Position numbers and translations under genes: made by a program | Assembly: GCA_033398695.1 (NCBI GenBank) | Contig: CM065819.1 | Location: forward strand, 2,591,501 to 2,655,500 | Reading direction: 5' to 3' | DNA from: Orobanche coerulescens | Taxonomy: Eukaryota; Streptophyta; Magnoliopsida; Lamiales; Orobanchaceae | Length of the DNA: 64,000 nucleotides | Notes under the pieces: model-generated | The model's input: the letters and a program-made list of their open reading frames with translations, nothing else | Told to the model about the DNA's origin: nothing | Databases searched by the model: none | Part shown: positions 32,565 through 44,224 of the stretch, piece after piece | How the letters are laid out: each line of letters starts with the position of its first letter | How positions within the stretch are numbered: the stretch's first letter is position 1

Positions 32565-33403
32565 TCCACGGCATGAGCAATGTCGGGCCTAGTATAAACC
32601 ATAGCGTACATCAAACTCTTGACCGCCGAGGCATATGGAATTTTATCCATATCCTCAATCTCCTCCTTCGTCTTAGGGCAATCTTGACTCGTCAATTTAA
32701 AATTGTTAGTAAGAGGTGAACTAACAACTTTAGCTTTGTCCATGTTGAAACGTTTAAGCACCTTATCGATGGATTGCTCTTGCGACATGTGCAATTTCCG
32801 GGCTGCTCTATCCCGAGTAATTCTTATTCCAAGAATTTGTTTAGCCGCCCCCAAGTCCTTCATAGCAAAGGACTTACTCAATTCTTTCTTCAAGTCGGCA
32901 ATCCTCTCGGCATTTTTGCCAACGATCAACATGTCGTCCACATAGAGCAATAAGATGATAAAGTCATCATCTCCGAATTTCTTAAAAAATACACAATGGT
33001 CTAGAGTCGTCTTCCGGTAGCCTTGCTCCCCCATAACCGACTCAAAATTCTTGTACCATTGCCTTGGTGCTTGTTTCAACCCGTATAAACTCTTCCGAAG
33101 TTTACACACATAATCCTCTTTTCCTTCGACCTCAAATCCTTCCGGTTGCTTCATATAAATTTCTTTGTCAAGGTCTCCATGAAGAAAAGCCATCTTGACA
33201 TCCATTTGCTCAACCCCAAGATCGAGGCTAGCCGCAATACCAAGGACCAATCGAATAGATCCTATCTTCACAACCGTAGAAAAAATCTCGTCAAAATCAA
33301 TGCCCTTCTTTTGACTAAATCCTTTCACCACGAGTCTAGCTTTGTATCGGGGCAACGAGGTATGCTCCTCCGACTTCACCCGATACACCCATTTGTTTCT
33401 CAA
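32558..33403 (-). pseudogene. Copia reverse transcriptase
   Basis: A 281-codon open frame carries YKARLVVKGFSQKKGIDFDE, VEQMDVKMAFLHGDLDKEIY, KLRKSLYGLKQAPRQWY and the catalytic LLYVDDMLIVG. The domain itself looks intact, but it is out of frame with the hinge upstream (near 33415) and with RNase H (near 32570). Confidence 0.93.
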
Positions 33404-34217
33404 AGCCCTCTTGCCTTCGGCAACTTCACCAACTCGTAAGTGTTATTCTCATGCAAGGAACTCATCTCGTCTTGCATGGCATCCATCCATTCTTTCTTCT
33501 TTTCATCCTCCATGGCCTCCGCAAAATATTCGAGTTCTCCCTCATCGGTGAGTAAAACGTACTCATCGGCCGAATAACGGGTGGAGGGATGACGGTCCCT
33601 CGTTGACCGCCTATGTGGAACAAAAGATGGCATGTTCGTCACGGGTAGCTCGGGATGAGCTCCATCGGTGTCATCTTGCCTCAATTCATCGTTCTCACCG
33701 TCATCATGTTGTTCATTATTTTGGACGTCATCTCCAACGGGTGTCTCAACATTTTGTGGAGGAACGGGGTCCAAATCAATAAGATCATAGTCGTGTTGCG
33801 GATCCGACTCTCCATTCTCAACATCTTTCATTGTTTGATCTTCTACGAAAACAACATCTCTCGACCGAACAAGCCTCTTTGTCACCGGGTCATATAATCT
33901 ATACCCGAACTCATCAAGCCCGTAGCCAATAAAAATACACGGCTTCTTCTTGGAATCAAGCTTTGATCTCTCATCATTCGGAATGTGAACAAAGGCTTTA
34001 CATCCGAAGACCTTTAAGTGGCGGTACGAGATCTCTTTACTGCTCCACACCTTATCCAGCACATTAAACTCCAAAGGGACACACGGCGTCAAATTAATAA
34101 CATGAACCGCCGTGTTCAAAGCTTCTCCCCAAAACGACTTTGGCAATCTGGCATGTGAGAGCAAACAACGAGCTCTCTCGATCAAAGTCCGGTTCATTCT
34201 CTTCGCCAAACCATTGA
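33400..34217 (-). pseudogene. Copia integrase C-terminal part and hinge
   Basis: Starts inside the integrase core (RMNRTLIERARCLLSHA), then SFWGEALNTAVHVINLTP, HLKVFGCKAFVHIP, CIFIGYGLDEFGYRLYDP and a long acidic hinge (NNEQHDDGENDELRQDD), ending KKKEWMDAMQDEMSSLHENN. The frame is cut on its N-terminal side by H at 34223. Confidence 0.9.
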
Positions 34218-34222
34218 GTTGC
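34218..34222. repeat. Target-site duplication of H (left)
   Basis: GTTGC, matching 44220-44224. Confidence 0.95.
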
Positions 34223-34422
34223 TGTAATACCCGGTTGTAATTCAGTCATTATCATTCAGTAATTGTCACTCAGTATTTTCACTCATTAATGATCATTTGT
34301 CACTCATATTCAATCATTGTATTCATCGTTCAGAGTAATTGTATCGTCATTCATCAATCTAGTTAGAGAATTGTGCGGTGTTTACCATCGTTGTCATTTC
34401 ATAGTGTGCTGTGTGTGAGGAG

Positions 34423-34989
34423 TAGCGCATGCTGCGTACTCTCTTTAGCGTGCACTAATTGAGTACGGGTAGCGCATGCCACCTCTCAACACTAGCGCAC
34501 GCTAGTGTAGTTGAAGAGGCAGTCCAGAAGGCACTGGACTGCAGTTGGGATTGTAGGTAGCGCACGCTACGAATGGTAAGTAGCGCGCGGTAGTGAGCCG
34601 GGGTAGCGCACGCTATGCAGTCGGTGTAGCGCGCGCTAAGGTCGGATTAGGTTGAGTCCAGTGGCTACTGGACTGAATTGAATTAATTCATAGCGCACGC
34701 TACGTGTGGTTTTAGCGTACGCAAATGGTGTAGTAGTGCACGCTAATTGTTGGATGTAGCGCACGCTACCAAGATCAGATCATAGGACAGAAAGTTTCTG
34801 GACTCCAGTACTGGGCACCAGATAATTTTTTAGCGCACGCTAACATTTGGGGTTAGCGCACGCCAATTGTACATCCATAGCGCACGCTACCAAAGGTACG
34901 TAGCGCACGCTACCATTCTGGTACAGTGGGTACTGGACTACCCAAAATACCCGTTAGCGCACGCTACGCACAGGAGCTAGCGCACGCTA
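34423..34989 (+). repeat. 18-site quartet palindrome array of H 5' LTR
   Basis: Twelve-bp sites of the TAGCGCACGCTA type start at 34423, 34446, 34470, 34493; 34558, 34581, 34604, 34627; 34691, 34713, 34734, 34757; 34831, 34854, 34878, 34901; 34955, 34978. Spacing within groups is 21-24 bp, mostly 23. The next 24-bp step lands on the TATA box. Between groups lie dyads of AGTCCAGT/ACTGGACT. Confidence 0.93.
34521..34939 (+). repeat. ACTGGACT dyads between quartets of H
   Basis: Inverted repeats of AGTCCAG and CTGGACT lie at 34521-34540 and 34655-34674 (AGTCCAGT-GGCT-ACTGGACT, perfect), with decayed forms at 34798-34819 and 34925-34939. They recur about every 130-140 bp, one between each pair of quartets. 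Confidence 0.8.
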
Positions 34990-35001
34990 AACTGGAGTGA
35001 C

Positions 35002-35010
35002 TATATATAG
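35002..35010 (+). promoter_or_regulatory. TATA box of H 5' LTR
   Basis: TATATATAG starts 24 bp after the start of the last array site. A transcription start is expected near 35030. The partner TATA lies at 42635-42642. Confidence 0.75.
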
Positions 35011-36209
35011 GACAGTGCAGTCCATTTCGTCATTTCTTCATCTCACTTCACTCCTTCGGCGATTTTGGACGATTTTCGGGCAATTTGGAGAGTATTCTTC
35101 GAGGTGTAATCATCAATCATCATCTTCAAGCTCATCATTCGGATTAATCATCATTTCATCATCTTCATCACATCAAATCAAAGGTATTAATCTCTTGGAT
35201 CTAGAATTTCGGATTTTGGGTTTTTCCTTCCGATTTCTTCGTGTAAGCTTGGATTGTTGATGGAATATGTTAGATATGGATTATCTACTTTGGATAAATA
35301 TATTCCTATGGATTTAATGGCTATTTTGTGGGATTTATTTCAAGAACTCTTGGGGTTGACTTCGGTTAATTTGGGGATTTCCGATTGACGTTGTTGTAAT
35401 CTTGAATTGTGGATTCCTATGGGATTATTGATATCATTGAAAGTGTTTGATGGTTTGAAATACTCATCTTGGAGTTAGTTTCGATATATTCGAGTTTGGA
35501 TATTGTTGTATCGACGTTTGAGTCGGTTATGATCGTATTTGATTCGTATAATGATCGAATTATTGGTATTTGTGTTATTCAAGGTTGTTCAAGCGACCGA
35601 CATTTCATTTAGGACGTTGTTCGTGGAAGGACATTCTTCATCGGTGTTGGGTAAGTTAATTCTTACTCAGTTAAAAGGATATTCATTCCTTTCGTTGTTG
35701 TTCATTCATAATCATAATTCATTCATAAGGTACTAACCGTATTGAAACTTGTAATTGTCACTTAATTACTTCATTCACGAGGAACGACGTTTCCAATCAT
35801 TTCTTTGAGATGTCATTCATTTCACCATCATTTCACCTTGGTGAGTCATTATTCATTTTCGATGTCACTTTTGTTATATCGTGGCATTCCGGGTCATACT
35901 GGCGTGCTGGTTGGTATGTGTAGGATTTTCATGTCGGGCACATTTAAGTCGTGTGTTGGTTGTTGGCCTCACATTGGACTGTGCACACGAGTCGATTGCT
36001 TCGTGAGACTGATTAGGTACAAGACCACACATGTATTCGATCGATACTCGTTGGTGGCTTGTGCACGGACACATTTCTATTCCGGACGTAGTGTGGCGCC
36101 ATTCCTTTGAGACGTACTGTTAGTTGATTCATATAGCATGTTTAATTGCGTATGTTATCAACAGGATTGTGTGTATTCAACTCTTGAGTAGTGTTGTTCT
36201 GTGTAACTG

Positions 36210-36222
36210 ACCCCGTTGGGGG
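36210..36222 (+). promoter_or_regulatory. C4-loop-G4 hairpin in H 5' LTR
   Basis: ACCCC-GTT-GGGG, counterpart of the hairpins in D, E, F and G and at a similar distance (about 380 bp) from the U5 end. Confidence 0.55.
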
Positions 36223-36604
36223 ATATTGTTTTTCAGGTCATGGCAAGGCAAAAGCACGGGGAGAGCACGTTGACGGCGAGAAGTCCCAATGATACTAGTA
36301 GGGGGCCCCAGTCTTTTCAGTCTTTTCAGTCATTTATGTTTCCTTCATTTTATTCCGCTGCAGACGTTCCGTTTGAATACTCATTTCACTCAGTGTTGTA
36401 TATTTTATCTCCATATAAAATATACATGTATTCTGTAATATCTTGGGTGTGTTGTATGAAACTCCTCATCGGAGTAATTAATGTTGTAATGTAGTTCGGT
36501 ACTACATTTACCCTGTGTAATTCATTCATTTTCATTCGCCTGGTGGGTCCCAGTCGGGGGTCCACGGCACTGTAATATCCGCCTAGTTTGGGGTGTTATA
36601 GAGT

Positions 36605-36616
36605 TGGTATCGGAGC
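36605..36616 (+). other. H primer-binding site, tRNA-iMet type
   Basis: TGGTATCGGAGC four bases after the LTR; it differs by one base from the usual TGGTATCAGAGC. Confidence 0.88.
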
Positions 36617-37080
36617 GCGGTTTTGAATACTACCTTCCGAATCATGTCTCATTTGAAATCATCGTTCATCAGACTAGTATCATTGGACTTTCGCGTCAAG
36701 CGTGACCTGTGCAAGAGCCGAGCCCATCAGACCAAAGAACAGTAAGATTTCTGATGTCATGGTATAATTTCTGGCAATATAATCACTCATTCATCATTCA
36801 ACAGTCAACAATCCTCATTCATCATTTTCATTTGTGATCAAGTCGATCATGTTAATTCATTAATCACTCAGTTCATTTCATTGTTCAGTTGTTGATCTTG
36901 AGGATCATGTCATTAATCTTGTTAACTTGTTCAAGATGTTCATTTCAAGAATTTCATCAGATAATCACGTCATTTCAGTTGATCATTCATGTAATCATTG
37001 TGTTTGAGCGCGTATGCTCATTTTCATCATCTCATAACGTAATCATAATGTGATATTCATGCGAGATATATAATTATCAT
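36617..37080 (+). other. H leader between primer site and gag
   Basis: About 460 bp, AT-rich with many TCATT repeats and no gene. It is expected to hold packaging signals, but none can be named. Confidence 0.6.
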
Positions 37081-38277
37081 ATGACTTGCCACTTCAGTAT
37101 GGAAACAGCTGGCAGAGGACGTGGGGGAAGAGGCCGTGGTGCGGGACGAAACCCGAGAGCTCATGCGAATACACGTGCGAATGCCAGGAATAATGCTAAC
37201 TCATCGAGCAGTGACACTGCCCCTCATTCACCTGGACGTAATCATTCACTATCAGGGAGTCGTACCCGGGACACAGCTCAGTCAGAGGGTGTTCGGGTTG
37301 ACCCACTCGCTTTTATGCAGGGCATGATGGCCCAAATGACTCAGATGGCACAACTAATGGAGACGATGCATAACTCCACTACTCAAAATCAACAGGCTCT
37401 TCCGCCGCCACCTCAGAGGCAAGAGAGGGGTGTAAGCAGTATCATTGGCGATAATTCTCGCCAGCGACCACCTACCTTCGAGGGCTCATCTCAGCCGCCG
37501 GATATTGTTCATTGGCTTGAGCATTTCGAGAAGTTATTTGCTATGGTGGATTGCCCTGAAGGGCATAAAGTTTCAGTTGCGGCTTACTATCTTGGTAAGA
37601 GCGCTCATTCATGGTGGTTATCGTTGAAGCCCACCGACGGATCATGTACTTGGGATCAGTTCAAAACTCTCATGATGGAGAGGTATTATCCAGCCCCACT
37701 CAGGGAGGCTAAGTTGTCAGAATTACTCACTCCCGACCTCTCAGCGGATGATGATGTTCTTGCCATCGCCGAAAAATTTCAGGAACTTCTTCCGTTCACC
37801 TCATCTATCATTCATTCTGAGGCAGACAAGATCAAGTATTTCAGCAAGAGGCTGAAACATCGTATGTGGCTACAGTTGCTTAATCATAATTGTACCACTC
37901 TGGCTGAATTCATCGAGAAAGCTCTTACTTACGAGCTTACTGCTAAGGAAATTGCTAAGCAACAACCTTCATCTGCTGGCAAGAAGTCTAAGAACCGTAA
38001 TCAGTCTGACGGCAGTCAGGCCACTTTCAAGAAACCACGTGCGGGCTCTACTTTTTCTGAGCGACCTCCTATGGCGCCTAGACCCGCTGAATCTCAGTCA
38101 AGAGCGGCTAGTTCGGCCATCACCTGTTTCAACTGTGAAGAACAGGGTCATTTCAGCACCAAGTGTCCGAAACAGACTGTCACGTGCCACAACTGTGGGA
38201 TTGCTGGGCATAGGGCCCGTTTTTGCCGAAGGGACTCTAAACCTACTCCGGCGTCATCTCATGCCCCAGGACATTAA
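37081..38277 (+). CDS. gag: H Gag with two zinc knuckles
   Basis: A 398-codon intact frame. The N-terminus is Arg/Gly-rich (GRGRGGRGRGAGRN); the Met at 37099 is an equally good start. The capsid region has RPPTFEGSSQPPDIVHWLEH, FSKRLKHRMWLQL and TLAEFIEKALTYE, and two knuckles follow, CFNCEEQGHFSTKC and CHNCGIAGHRARFC. It ends in TAA at 38275, with pol continuing in the same frame, so this stop is probably a mutation of one gag-pol ORF. Gag makes the cytoplasmic particle and binds element RNA. Confidence 0.9.
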   Translation: MTCHFSMETAGRGRGGRGRGAGRNPRAHANTRANARNNANSSSSDTAPHSPGRNHSLSGSRTRDTAQSEGVRVDPLAFMQGMMAQMTQMAQLMETMHNSTTQNQQALPPPPQRQERGVSSIIGDNSRQRPPTFEGSSQPPDIVHWLEHFEKLFAMVDCPEGHKVSVAAYYLGKSAHSWWLSLKPTDGSCTWDQFKTLMMERYYPAPLREAKLSELLTPDLSADDDVLAIAEKFQELLPFTSSIIHSEADKIKYFSKRLKHRMWLQLLNHNCTTLAEFIEKALTYELTAKEIAKQQPSSAGKKSKNRNQSDGSQATFKKPRAGSTFSERPPMAPRPAESQSRAASSAITCFNCEEQGHFSTKCPKQTVTCHNCGIAGHRARFCRRDSKPTPASSHAPGH

Positions 38278-39468
38278 GCGGTGCAGAATCAGGCCACTCA
38301 GTTAGCGTCGTTCAAGACGACAGGAGCTAAAGGCGGAGCCAAGAGCTATGAGACGGGAGCATCCAGTTCGGGGGCCGGCAAGCCCCGAATTTATGAGATG
38401 AAGAAGACCGACGATCCAGAGGCCCGGATGATCTTAGGTACACTCGATATTCTATCTCAACCTGTGTGTACCCTTTTTGATACTGGTGCATCGCATTCAT
38501 TCATTTCCGAGTCATGTTTGAGTAGACTACGTCTGGGTAGTGCTACTAGTTGTGAGCCTTATGTCATTGGTCTACCTGACGGTAGAAGAATTATCGGAAA
38601 TCGCGAGATTCAGAATTGTCCGATTCAACTTCATGGCCGTGTATGGCTAGCAGACCTAATCGCGGTAGATTTACCGAGAGACGACGTCATTGTGGGTATT
38701 GACTGGATAGATTGTCACGATCCCATCATTAGTGTCCGTAAGCGTATGGTCACTATCATTTCAGACGATGGTGTTGAATGTGTTTTTCAGGGAGGTAATC
38801 CCGGCTGTTCTGGTAAAGTCATTAACTTGATGAAAGCAGTGAAATTACTAAGTCAGGGGTGTGTTGTTTATTGGTGCTATATGACCAAAACCGAGAAATC
38901 ATCAGTAATATTGACGGATATTCCGGTAGTGAGGGAATATGCCGATGTTTTTTCAGACGAGTTACCTGGTTTGCCTCCACAAAGAGAAGTGGAATTCACG
39001 ATTGAGTTTGAGCCCGGTACGTCCCCGATATCAAAGGCACCGTACCGGATGGCCCTGACCGAAATGCATGAATTAAAGAACCAACTTGAGGAGTTGTTCG
39101 AGAAGGGTTATATTCGACCGAGTGCATCGCCGTGGGGAGCACCAGTGTTATTTGTCAAGAAGAAGGATGGTTCGTTCTGCTTGTTTATTGATTACCGGGA
39201 ATTGAACCGGGTGACGATCAAGAATAAGTATCCTTTACCCCGTATCGATGATCTTTTGGATCAACTTCAGGGAGCTTCAGTATTTTCGAAGATCGAATTA
39301 AGATCTGGATATCATCAGTTGCGGATTCGAGAGTCAAATATCGCGAGGACGGTGTTTCGAACACGCTATGGTCATTATGAGTTTGTGATTATGCCGTTTG
39401 GGTTGACTAATGCACATGCGGTATTCATGGAGTTAATGAATAGGGTTTTCATCGACTATCTGGATTAG
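38278..39468 (+). pseudogene. pol: H protease and reverse transcriptase, part 1
   Basis: Open from the gag stop to a TAG at 39466. The protease site is [21 protein letters not shown] blocks are [58 protein letters not shown] and [20 protein letters not shown]. The stop falls just before the catalytic FIDD block. There is no ATG close to the start, which fits readthrough from gag in the ancestor. Confidence 0.93.
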
Positions 39469-40251
39469 TTCGTGGTTGTCTTCATTGATGACATTTTCAT
39501 TTATTCTCGTGACCGGGAGGAACACGAGTTTCACCTTCATCAAGTGCTCGATGTGTTGAGACGAGAACAACTTTATGGGAAGTTTTCCAAATGTGAGTTC
39601 TGGATGTCCGAAGTGACGTTTCTCGGACATGTAATTTCATCAGACGGAGTTCGTGTCGACCTTCAGAAGACGGAGGCTATTCGAGATTGGCTACCTCCGA
39701 AGAATGTTAAGGAAATCCGAAGTTTCCTCGGATTAGCGGGTTATTATCGACGATTTGTGGAGGGATTTTATAAAATCACTCAACCCATGACGAACCTTTT
39801 ACGAAAAGATAAGAAATATATGTGGTCCGGCGTGTGTCAACAGAGTTTTGAGGAACTCAAGAGCCGGTTAACTTCAGCACCTGTCCTTTCTTTACCGCAA
39901 GGGACAGAGGGATTTGTGGTTTATAGTGATGCGTCTGGACAGGGTCTCGGATGTGTACTCGTGCAGAATGGGAAGGTTATTGCTTATGCTTCACGGCAAT
40001 TGAGACCTTACGAGGTTAATTATCCGACCCACGACCTGGAGTTAGCAGCCGTGGTTTTTGCATTGAAGATTTGGCGTCACTATCTTTATGGTGTTACCTG
40101 TCAAATATTCACCGATCATAAGAGTTTAAAGTATATATTCACTCAGAAAGAGTTAAATATGCGACGGAGACAGTGGTTGGAACTAATCAAAATTATGATA
40201 TCGAGATCCTTTACCACCCGGGCAAGGCGAACGTTGTCGCCGACGCCTTGA
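39469..40251 (+). pseudogene. pol: H reverse transcriptase end and RNase H
   Basis: Continues in the same frame after the [18 protein letters not shown] (catalytic DD), [34 protein letters not shown], then RNase H with [39 protein letters not shown] and [19 protein letters not shown] one-base deletion near 40190 shifts the frame within RNase H. Confidence 0.92.
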
Positions 40252-41822
40252 GTCGTAAGTCCGTTCAGGAGCAGATTCTTGCTCGATTAACAGTTCAGAA
40301 GGAACTTCAGCAGGAATTTCTGAGACCCGAGATCGAGGTCTGGTTACAACGAGTACAAGGGCAACTTTGTACGTTGGAGATTTCATCGCCACTTGAGGAG
40401 GCGATCAGGGAAAATCAGGGTTCAGACCCATTTTTGTTACGCATTCGAGAGGATGTGACTCAGGGGAAAGCCCCCGGGTTTGTGGTCCACGAGGATGGAC
40501 TTTTGCATTTTAAGAATCGGTTGTGCGTACCGGCGAATGACGAGTTGAAAAACTCGATTTTGAGAGAAGCTCATGCTACCCCTTATTCCGTTCACCCACG
40601 GTATAGCAAGATGTATAAAGACTTGAAACAAAATTACTGGTGGAGTAATCTGAAGCGAGAAGTCGCGGAATTTGTTTCGAGATGCTTAACCTGTCAGTAA
40701 GTCAAGATAGAACATCAGCGACCGGCGGGTATGCTGAAACCTCTCCCTATTCCAGAATGGAAGTGGGAGGATATTTCAATGGACTTCATCACGAGTTTGC
40801 CGATGAGTCATCGTGGCATGAACACAATCTGGGTAATTGTGGATCGCTTAACTAAATCAGCTCATTTCCTTGAGAATAAGGATACGTGGGGTCCCGAGAG
40901 ACTTGCCCAGTTATTTATCAATGAGATAGTGAGATTGCATGGTACTCCTAAAAGTATCATTTCCGATCGTGACGGACGATTCGTGTCTCATTTTTGGAAA
41001 TAAGTTCATCGTGCTATGGGAACTTAGCTTAATCTCAGTACAGCTTTTCATCCTTAGTCTGACGGACAATCAGAGAGGACTATTCAGACTTTGGAGGATA
41101 TGTTAAGGGCATGTGTCCTCGATTGGAAAGGTGATTGGGAAGCCCAACTACCGTTGATCGAGTTCACGTACAATAATAGTTGGCATTCTTCGATTAAGAT
41201 GGCACCTTACGAGGCCTTGTACGGTTGTCATTGTCAATCTCCTTTGTGTTGGGATGACTTATCAGAATCAATCAGCACCGAGCCCGATATGCTTATAGCC
41301 GCCCGTGAGAAGGTAGCTTTGATCAGGAGTCGTTTGTTGACCGCTCAGAGTCGAAAGAAATCATATGCAGATAATCGTCGTCGACCATTAGAGTTTGAGG
41401 TGGGTGACCATGTTTTGGTCAAGGTATCCCTGAGTCATGGTATCTTCCGTTTTGGGAAGAGGGGAAAGTTGAGTCCGAGATTCATTGGACCGTTTGAGAT
41501 TTTGGATCGAGTAGGCGAGCTAGCTTATCGATTGGCCCTACCTCCGGCGTTGAGCCGAATTCATAATGTGTTTCACGTCTCTCAGTTGCGGAAGTATGTT
41601 GCCGACCCGAGTCACATACTTCAGTTCGACGAAATCAAAATCGCCGATGATCATTCATATGAGGAGCGTCCAATACGAGTTTTAGAACGGCGAATCAAAC
41701 AGTTGAGGAATAAGATGATTCCTTTGGTTAAAATTCAGTGGTCTAGACATGGAGTCGAAGAGGCTACTTGGGAAACCGAGGATAGTATGCGGGAGAGTCA
41801 TCCCGAGTTGTTTGACCCTTAG
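40173..41822 (+). pseudogene. pol: H RNase H end, integrase and chromodomain-like tail
   Basis: After the frameshift: [19 protein letters not shown], zinc finger (REAHATPYSVHPRYSKMYKD, FVSRCLTCQ), a TAA at about 40699, core blocks [28 protein letters not shown], stops near 41001, 41025 and 41054, then ERTIQTLEDMLRACVLDWKG. The tail reads [50 protein letters not shown] and a chromodomain-like [20 protein letters not shown]. The TAG is at 41820. Confidence 0.92.
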
Positions 41823-41838
41823 TTTCGGGGACGAAACT
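41821..41838 (+). other. Stop-codon hairpin before H polypurine tract
   Basis: AGTTTCG-GGGA-CGAAACT, 7-bp perfect stem, starts inside the pol stop codon. Homologous to the hairpins of E, F and G. Confidence 0.6.
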
Positions 41839-41840
41839 CT

Positions 41841-41855
41841 TTTAAGGGGGGTGTA
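41841..41855 (+). other. H polypurine tract
   Basis: TTTAAGGGGGGTGTA directly before the 3' LTR TGTAATACC. Confidence 0.92.
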
Positions 41856-42055
41856 TGTAATACCCGGTTGTAATTCAGTCATTATCATTCAGTAATTGTC
41901 ACTCAGTATTTTCACTCATTAATGATCATTTGTCACTCATATTCAATCATTGTATTCATCATTCAGAGTAATTGTATCGTCATTCATCAATCTAGTTGGA
42001 GAATCGTGCGGTGTTTACCATCGTTGTCATTTCATAGTGTGCTGTGTGTGAGGAG

Positions 42056-42622
42056 TAGCGCACGCTACGTACTCTCTTTAGCGTGCGCTAATTGAGTACG
42101 GGTAGCGCACGCCACCTCTCAACACTAGCGCACGCTAGTGTAGTTGAACAGGCAGTCCAGAAGGCACTGGACTGCAGTTGGGATTGTAGGTAGCGCACGC
42201 TACGAATGGTAAGTAGCGCGCGCTAGTGAGCCAGGGTAGCGCACGCTATGCAGTCGGTGTAGCGCGCGCTAAGGTCGGATTAGGTTGAGTCCAGTGGCTA
42301 CTGGACTGAATTGAATTAATTCATAGCGCACGCTACGAGTGGTTTTAGCGTACGCAAACGGTGTAGTAGCGCACGCTAATTGTTGGATGTAGCGCACGCT
42401 ACCGAGATCAGATCAGAGGACAGAAGGTTTCTGGACTCCAGTACTAGGCACCAGATAATTCGTTAGCGCACGCTAACATTTGGGGTTAGTGCACGCCAAT
42501 TGTACATCCGTAGCGCACGCTACCAAAGGTACGTAGCGCACGCTACCGTTCTGGTACAGTGGGTACTGGACTACCCAAAATACCCGTTAGCGCATGCTAC
42601 GCATAGGAGCTAACGCACGCTA
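42056..42622 (+). repeat. 18-site quartet palindrome array of H 3' LTR
   Basis: Same 4-4-4-4-2 plan as in the 5' LTR; the first quartet starts at 42056, 42079, 42103 and 42126, and the last site at 42611 is 24 bp before the TATA box start. Confidence 0.93.
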
Positions 42623-43842
42623 AACTGGAGTGACTATATATAGGACAGTGCAGTCCATTTCGTCATTTCTTCATCTCACTTCACTCCTTCGGCGATTTTG
42701 GACGATTTTCGGGCGATTTGGAGAGTATTCTTCGAGGTGTAATCATCAATCATCATATTTAAGCTCATCATTCGGATTAATCATCATTTCATCATCTTCA
42801 TCACATCAAATCAAAGGTATTAATCTCTTGGATCTAGAATTTCGCATTTTGGGTTTTTCCTTCCGATTTCTTCGTGTAAGCTTGGATTGTTGTTGGAATA
42901 TGTTAGATATGGATTATCTACCTTGGATAAATATATTCCTACGGATTTAATGGCTATTTTGGGGGATTTATTTCAAGAACCCTTGGGGTTGACTTCGGTT
43001 AATTTGGGGATTTCCGATTGACGTTGTTGTAATCTTGAATTGTGGATTCCTATGCGATTATTGATATCATTGAAAGTGTTTGATGGTTTGAAATACTCAT
43101 CTTGGAGTTGGTTTCGATATATTCGAGTTTGGATATTGTTGTATCGACGTTTGAGTCGGTTATGATCGTATTTGATTCGTGTAATGATCGAATTATTGAT
43201 AATTGTGTTATTCAAGGTTGTTCAAGCGACCGACATTTCATTTAGGACGTTGTTCGTGGACGGAAATTCTTCATCGGTGTTGGGTAAGTTAATTCTTACT
43301 CAGTTAAAAGGATATTCATTCCTATCGTTGTTGTTCATTCATAATCATAATTCATTCATAAGGTACTAACCGTATTGAAACTTGTAATTGTCACTTAATT
43401 ACTTCATTCACGAGGAACGACGTTTCCAATCATTTCATTGAGATGTCATTCATTTCACCATCATTTCACCTTGGTGAGTCATTATTCATTTTTGATGTCA
43501 CTTTTGTTATATCGTGGCATTCCAGGTCATACTGGCGTGCCGGTTGGTATGTGTAGGATTTTCATGTCGGGCACATTTAAGTTGTGTGTTGGTTGTTGGC
43601 CTCACATTGGACTGTGCACACGAGTCGATTGCTTCGTGAGACTGATTAGGTACAAGACCACACATGTATTCGATCGATACTCGTTGGTGGCTTGTGCACG
43701 GACACATTTCCATCCCGGGCGTAGTGTGGCGCCATTCCTTTGAGCCGTACTGTTAGTTGATTCATATAGCATGTTTGATTGCGTATGTTATCAACAGGAT
43801 TGTGTGTATTCAACTCTTGAGGATTATTGTTCTGTGTAACTG

Positions 43843-43855
43843 ACCCCGTTGGGGG
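43843..43855 (+). promoter_or_regulatory. C4-loop-G4 hairpin in H 3' LTR
   Basis: Identical to 36210-36222. Confidence 0.55.
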
Positions 43856-44219
43856 ATATTGTTTTTCAGGTCATGGCAAGGCAAAAGCACGGGGAGAGCA
43901 CGTTGACGGCAAGGAGTCCCAATGATACTAGTAAGGGGCCCCAGTCTTTTCAGTCATTTATGTTTCCTTCATTTTATTCCGCTGCAGACATTCCGTTTGA
44001 ATACTCATTTCACTCAGTGTTGTATATCTCCATATAAAATATATATGTATTCTGTAATATCTTGGGTGTGTTGTATGAAACTCCTCATCGGAGTAATTAA
44101 TGTTGTAATGTGGTTCGGTACTACATTTACCCTGTGTAATTCATTCATTTTCATTCGCCTTGTGGGTCCCAGTCGGGGGTCTACGGCACTGTAATATCCG
44201 CTTAGTTTGGGGTGTTACA

Positions 44220-44224
44220 GTTGC
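44220..44224. repeat. Target-site duplication of H (right)
   Basis: GTTGC, matching 34218-34222; the Copia integrase frame resumes after it. Confidence 0.95.

Larger units (their letters stand above)
34223..36600 (+). repeat. H 5' LTR
   Basis: Starts TGTAATACCC and ends GGTGTTATA (the other copy ends GGTGTTACA). U3 holds the 18-site palindrome array (34423-34989), then TATATATA at 35002. The hairpin ACCCC-GTT-GGGG lies at 36210-36222. Confidence 0.95.
34223..44219 (+). mobile_element. Complete Ty3/Gypsy chromovirus H (Tekay-like)
   Basis: LTRs 34223-36600 and 41856-44219 are highly similar and enclose gag and pol on the plus strand, with an iMet-like primer site, a purine tract and a 5-bp duplication. 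It is inserted in the Copia integrase. The long LTRs make it about 10 kb. Only a few stops and one frameshift interrupt pol, so it is among the youngest elements here. Confidence 0.95.
41856..44219 (+). repeat. H 3' LTR
   Basis: Partner of 34223-36600. Its array (42056-42622) keeps several sites intact that are decayed in the 5' copy, for example TAGCGCACGCTA where the 5' LTR has TAGCGCATGCTG. TATA at 42635, hairpin at 43843-43855. Confidence 0.95.

Noticed and set aside
34423..34989. Regular short repeats resembling a CRISPR array
   Set aside because: Sites are 12 bp with about 11-bp gaps, lie in the U3 of an LTR with an exact partner copy, and the sequence is plant nuclear.
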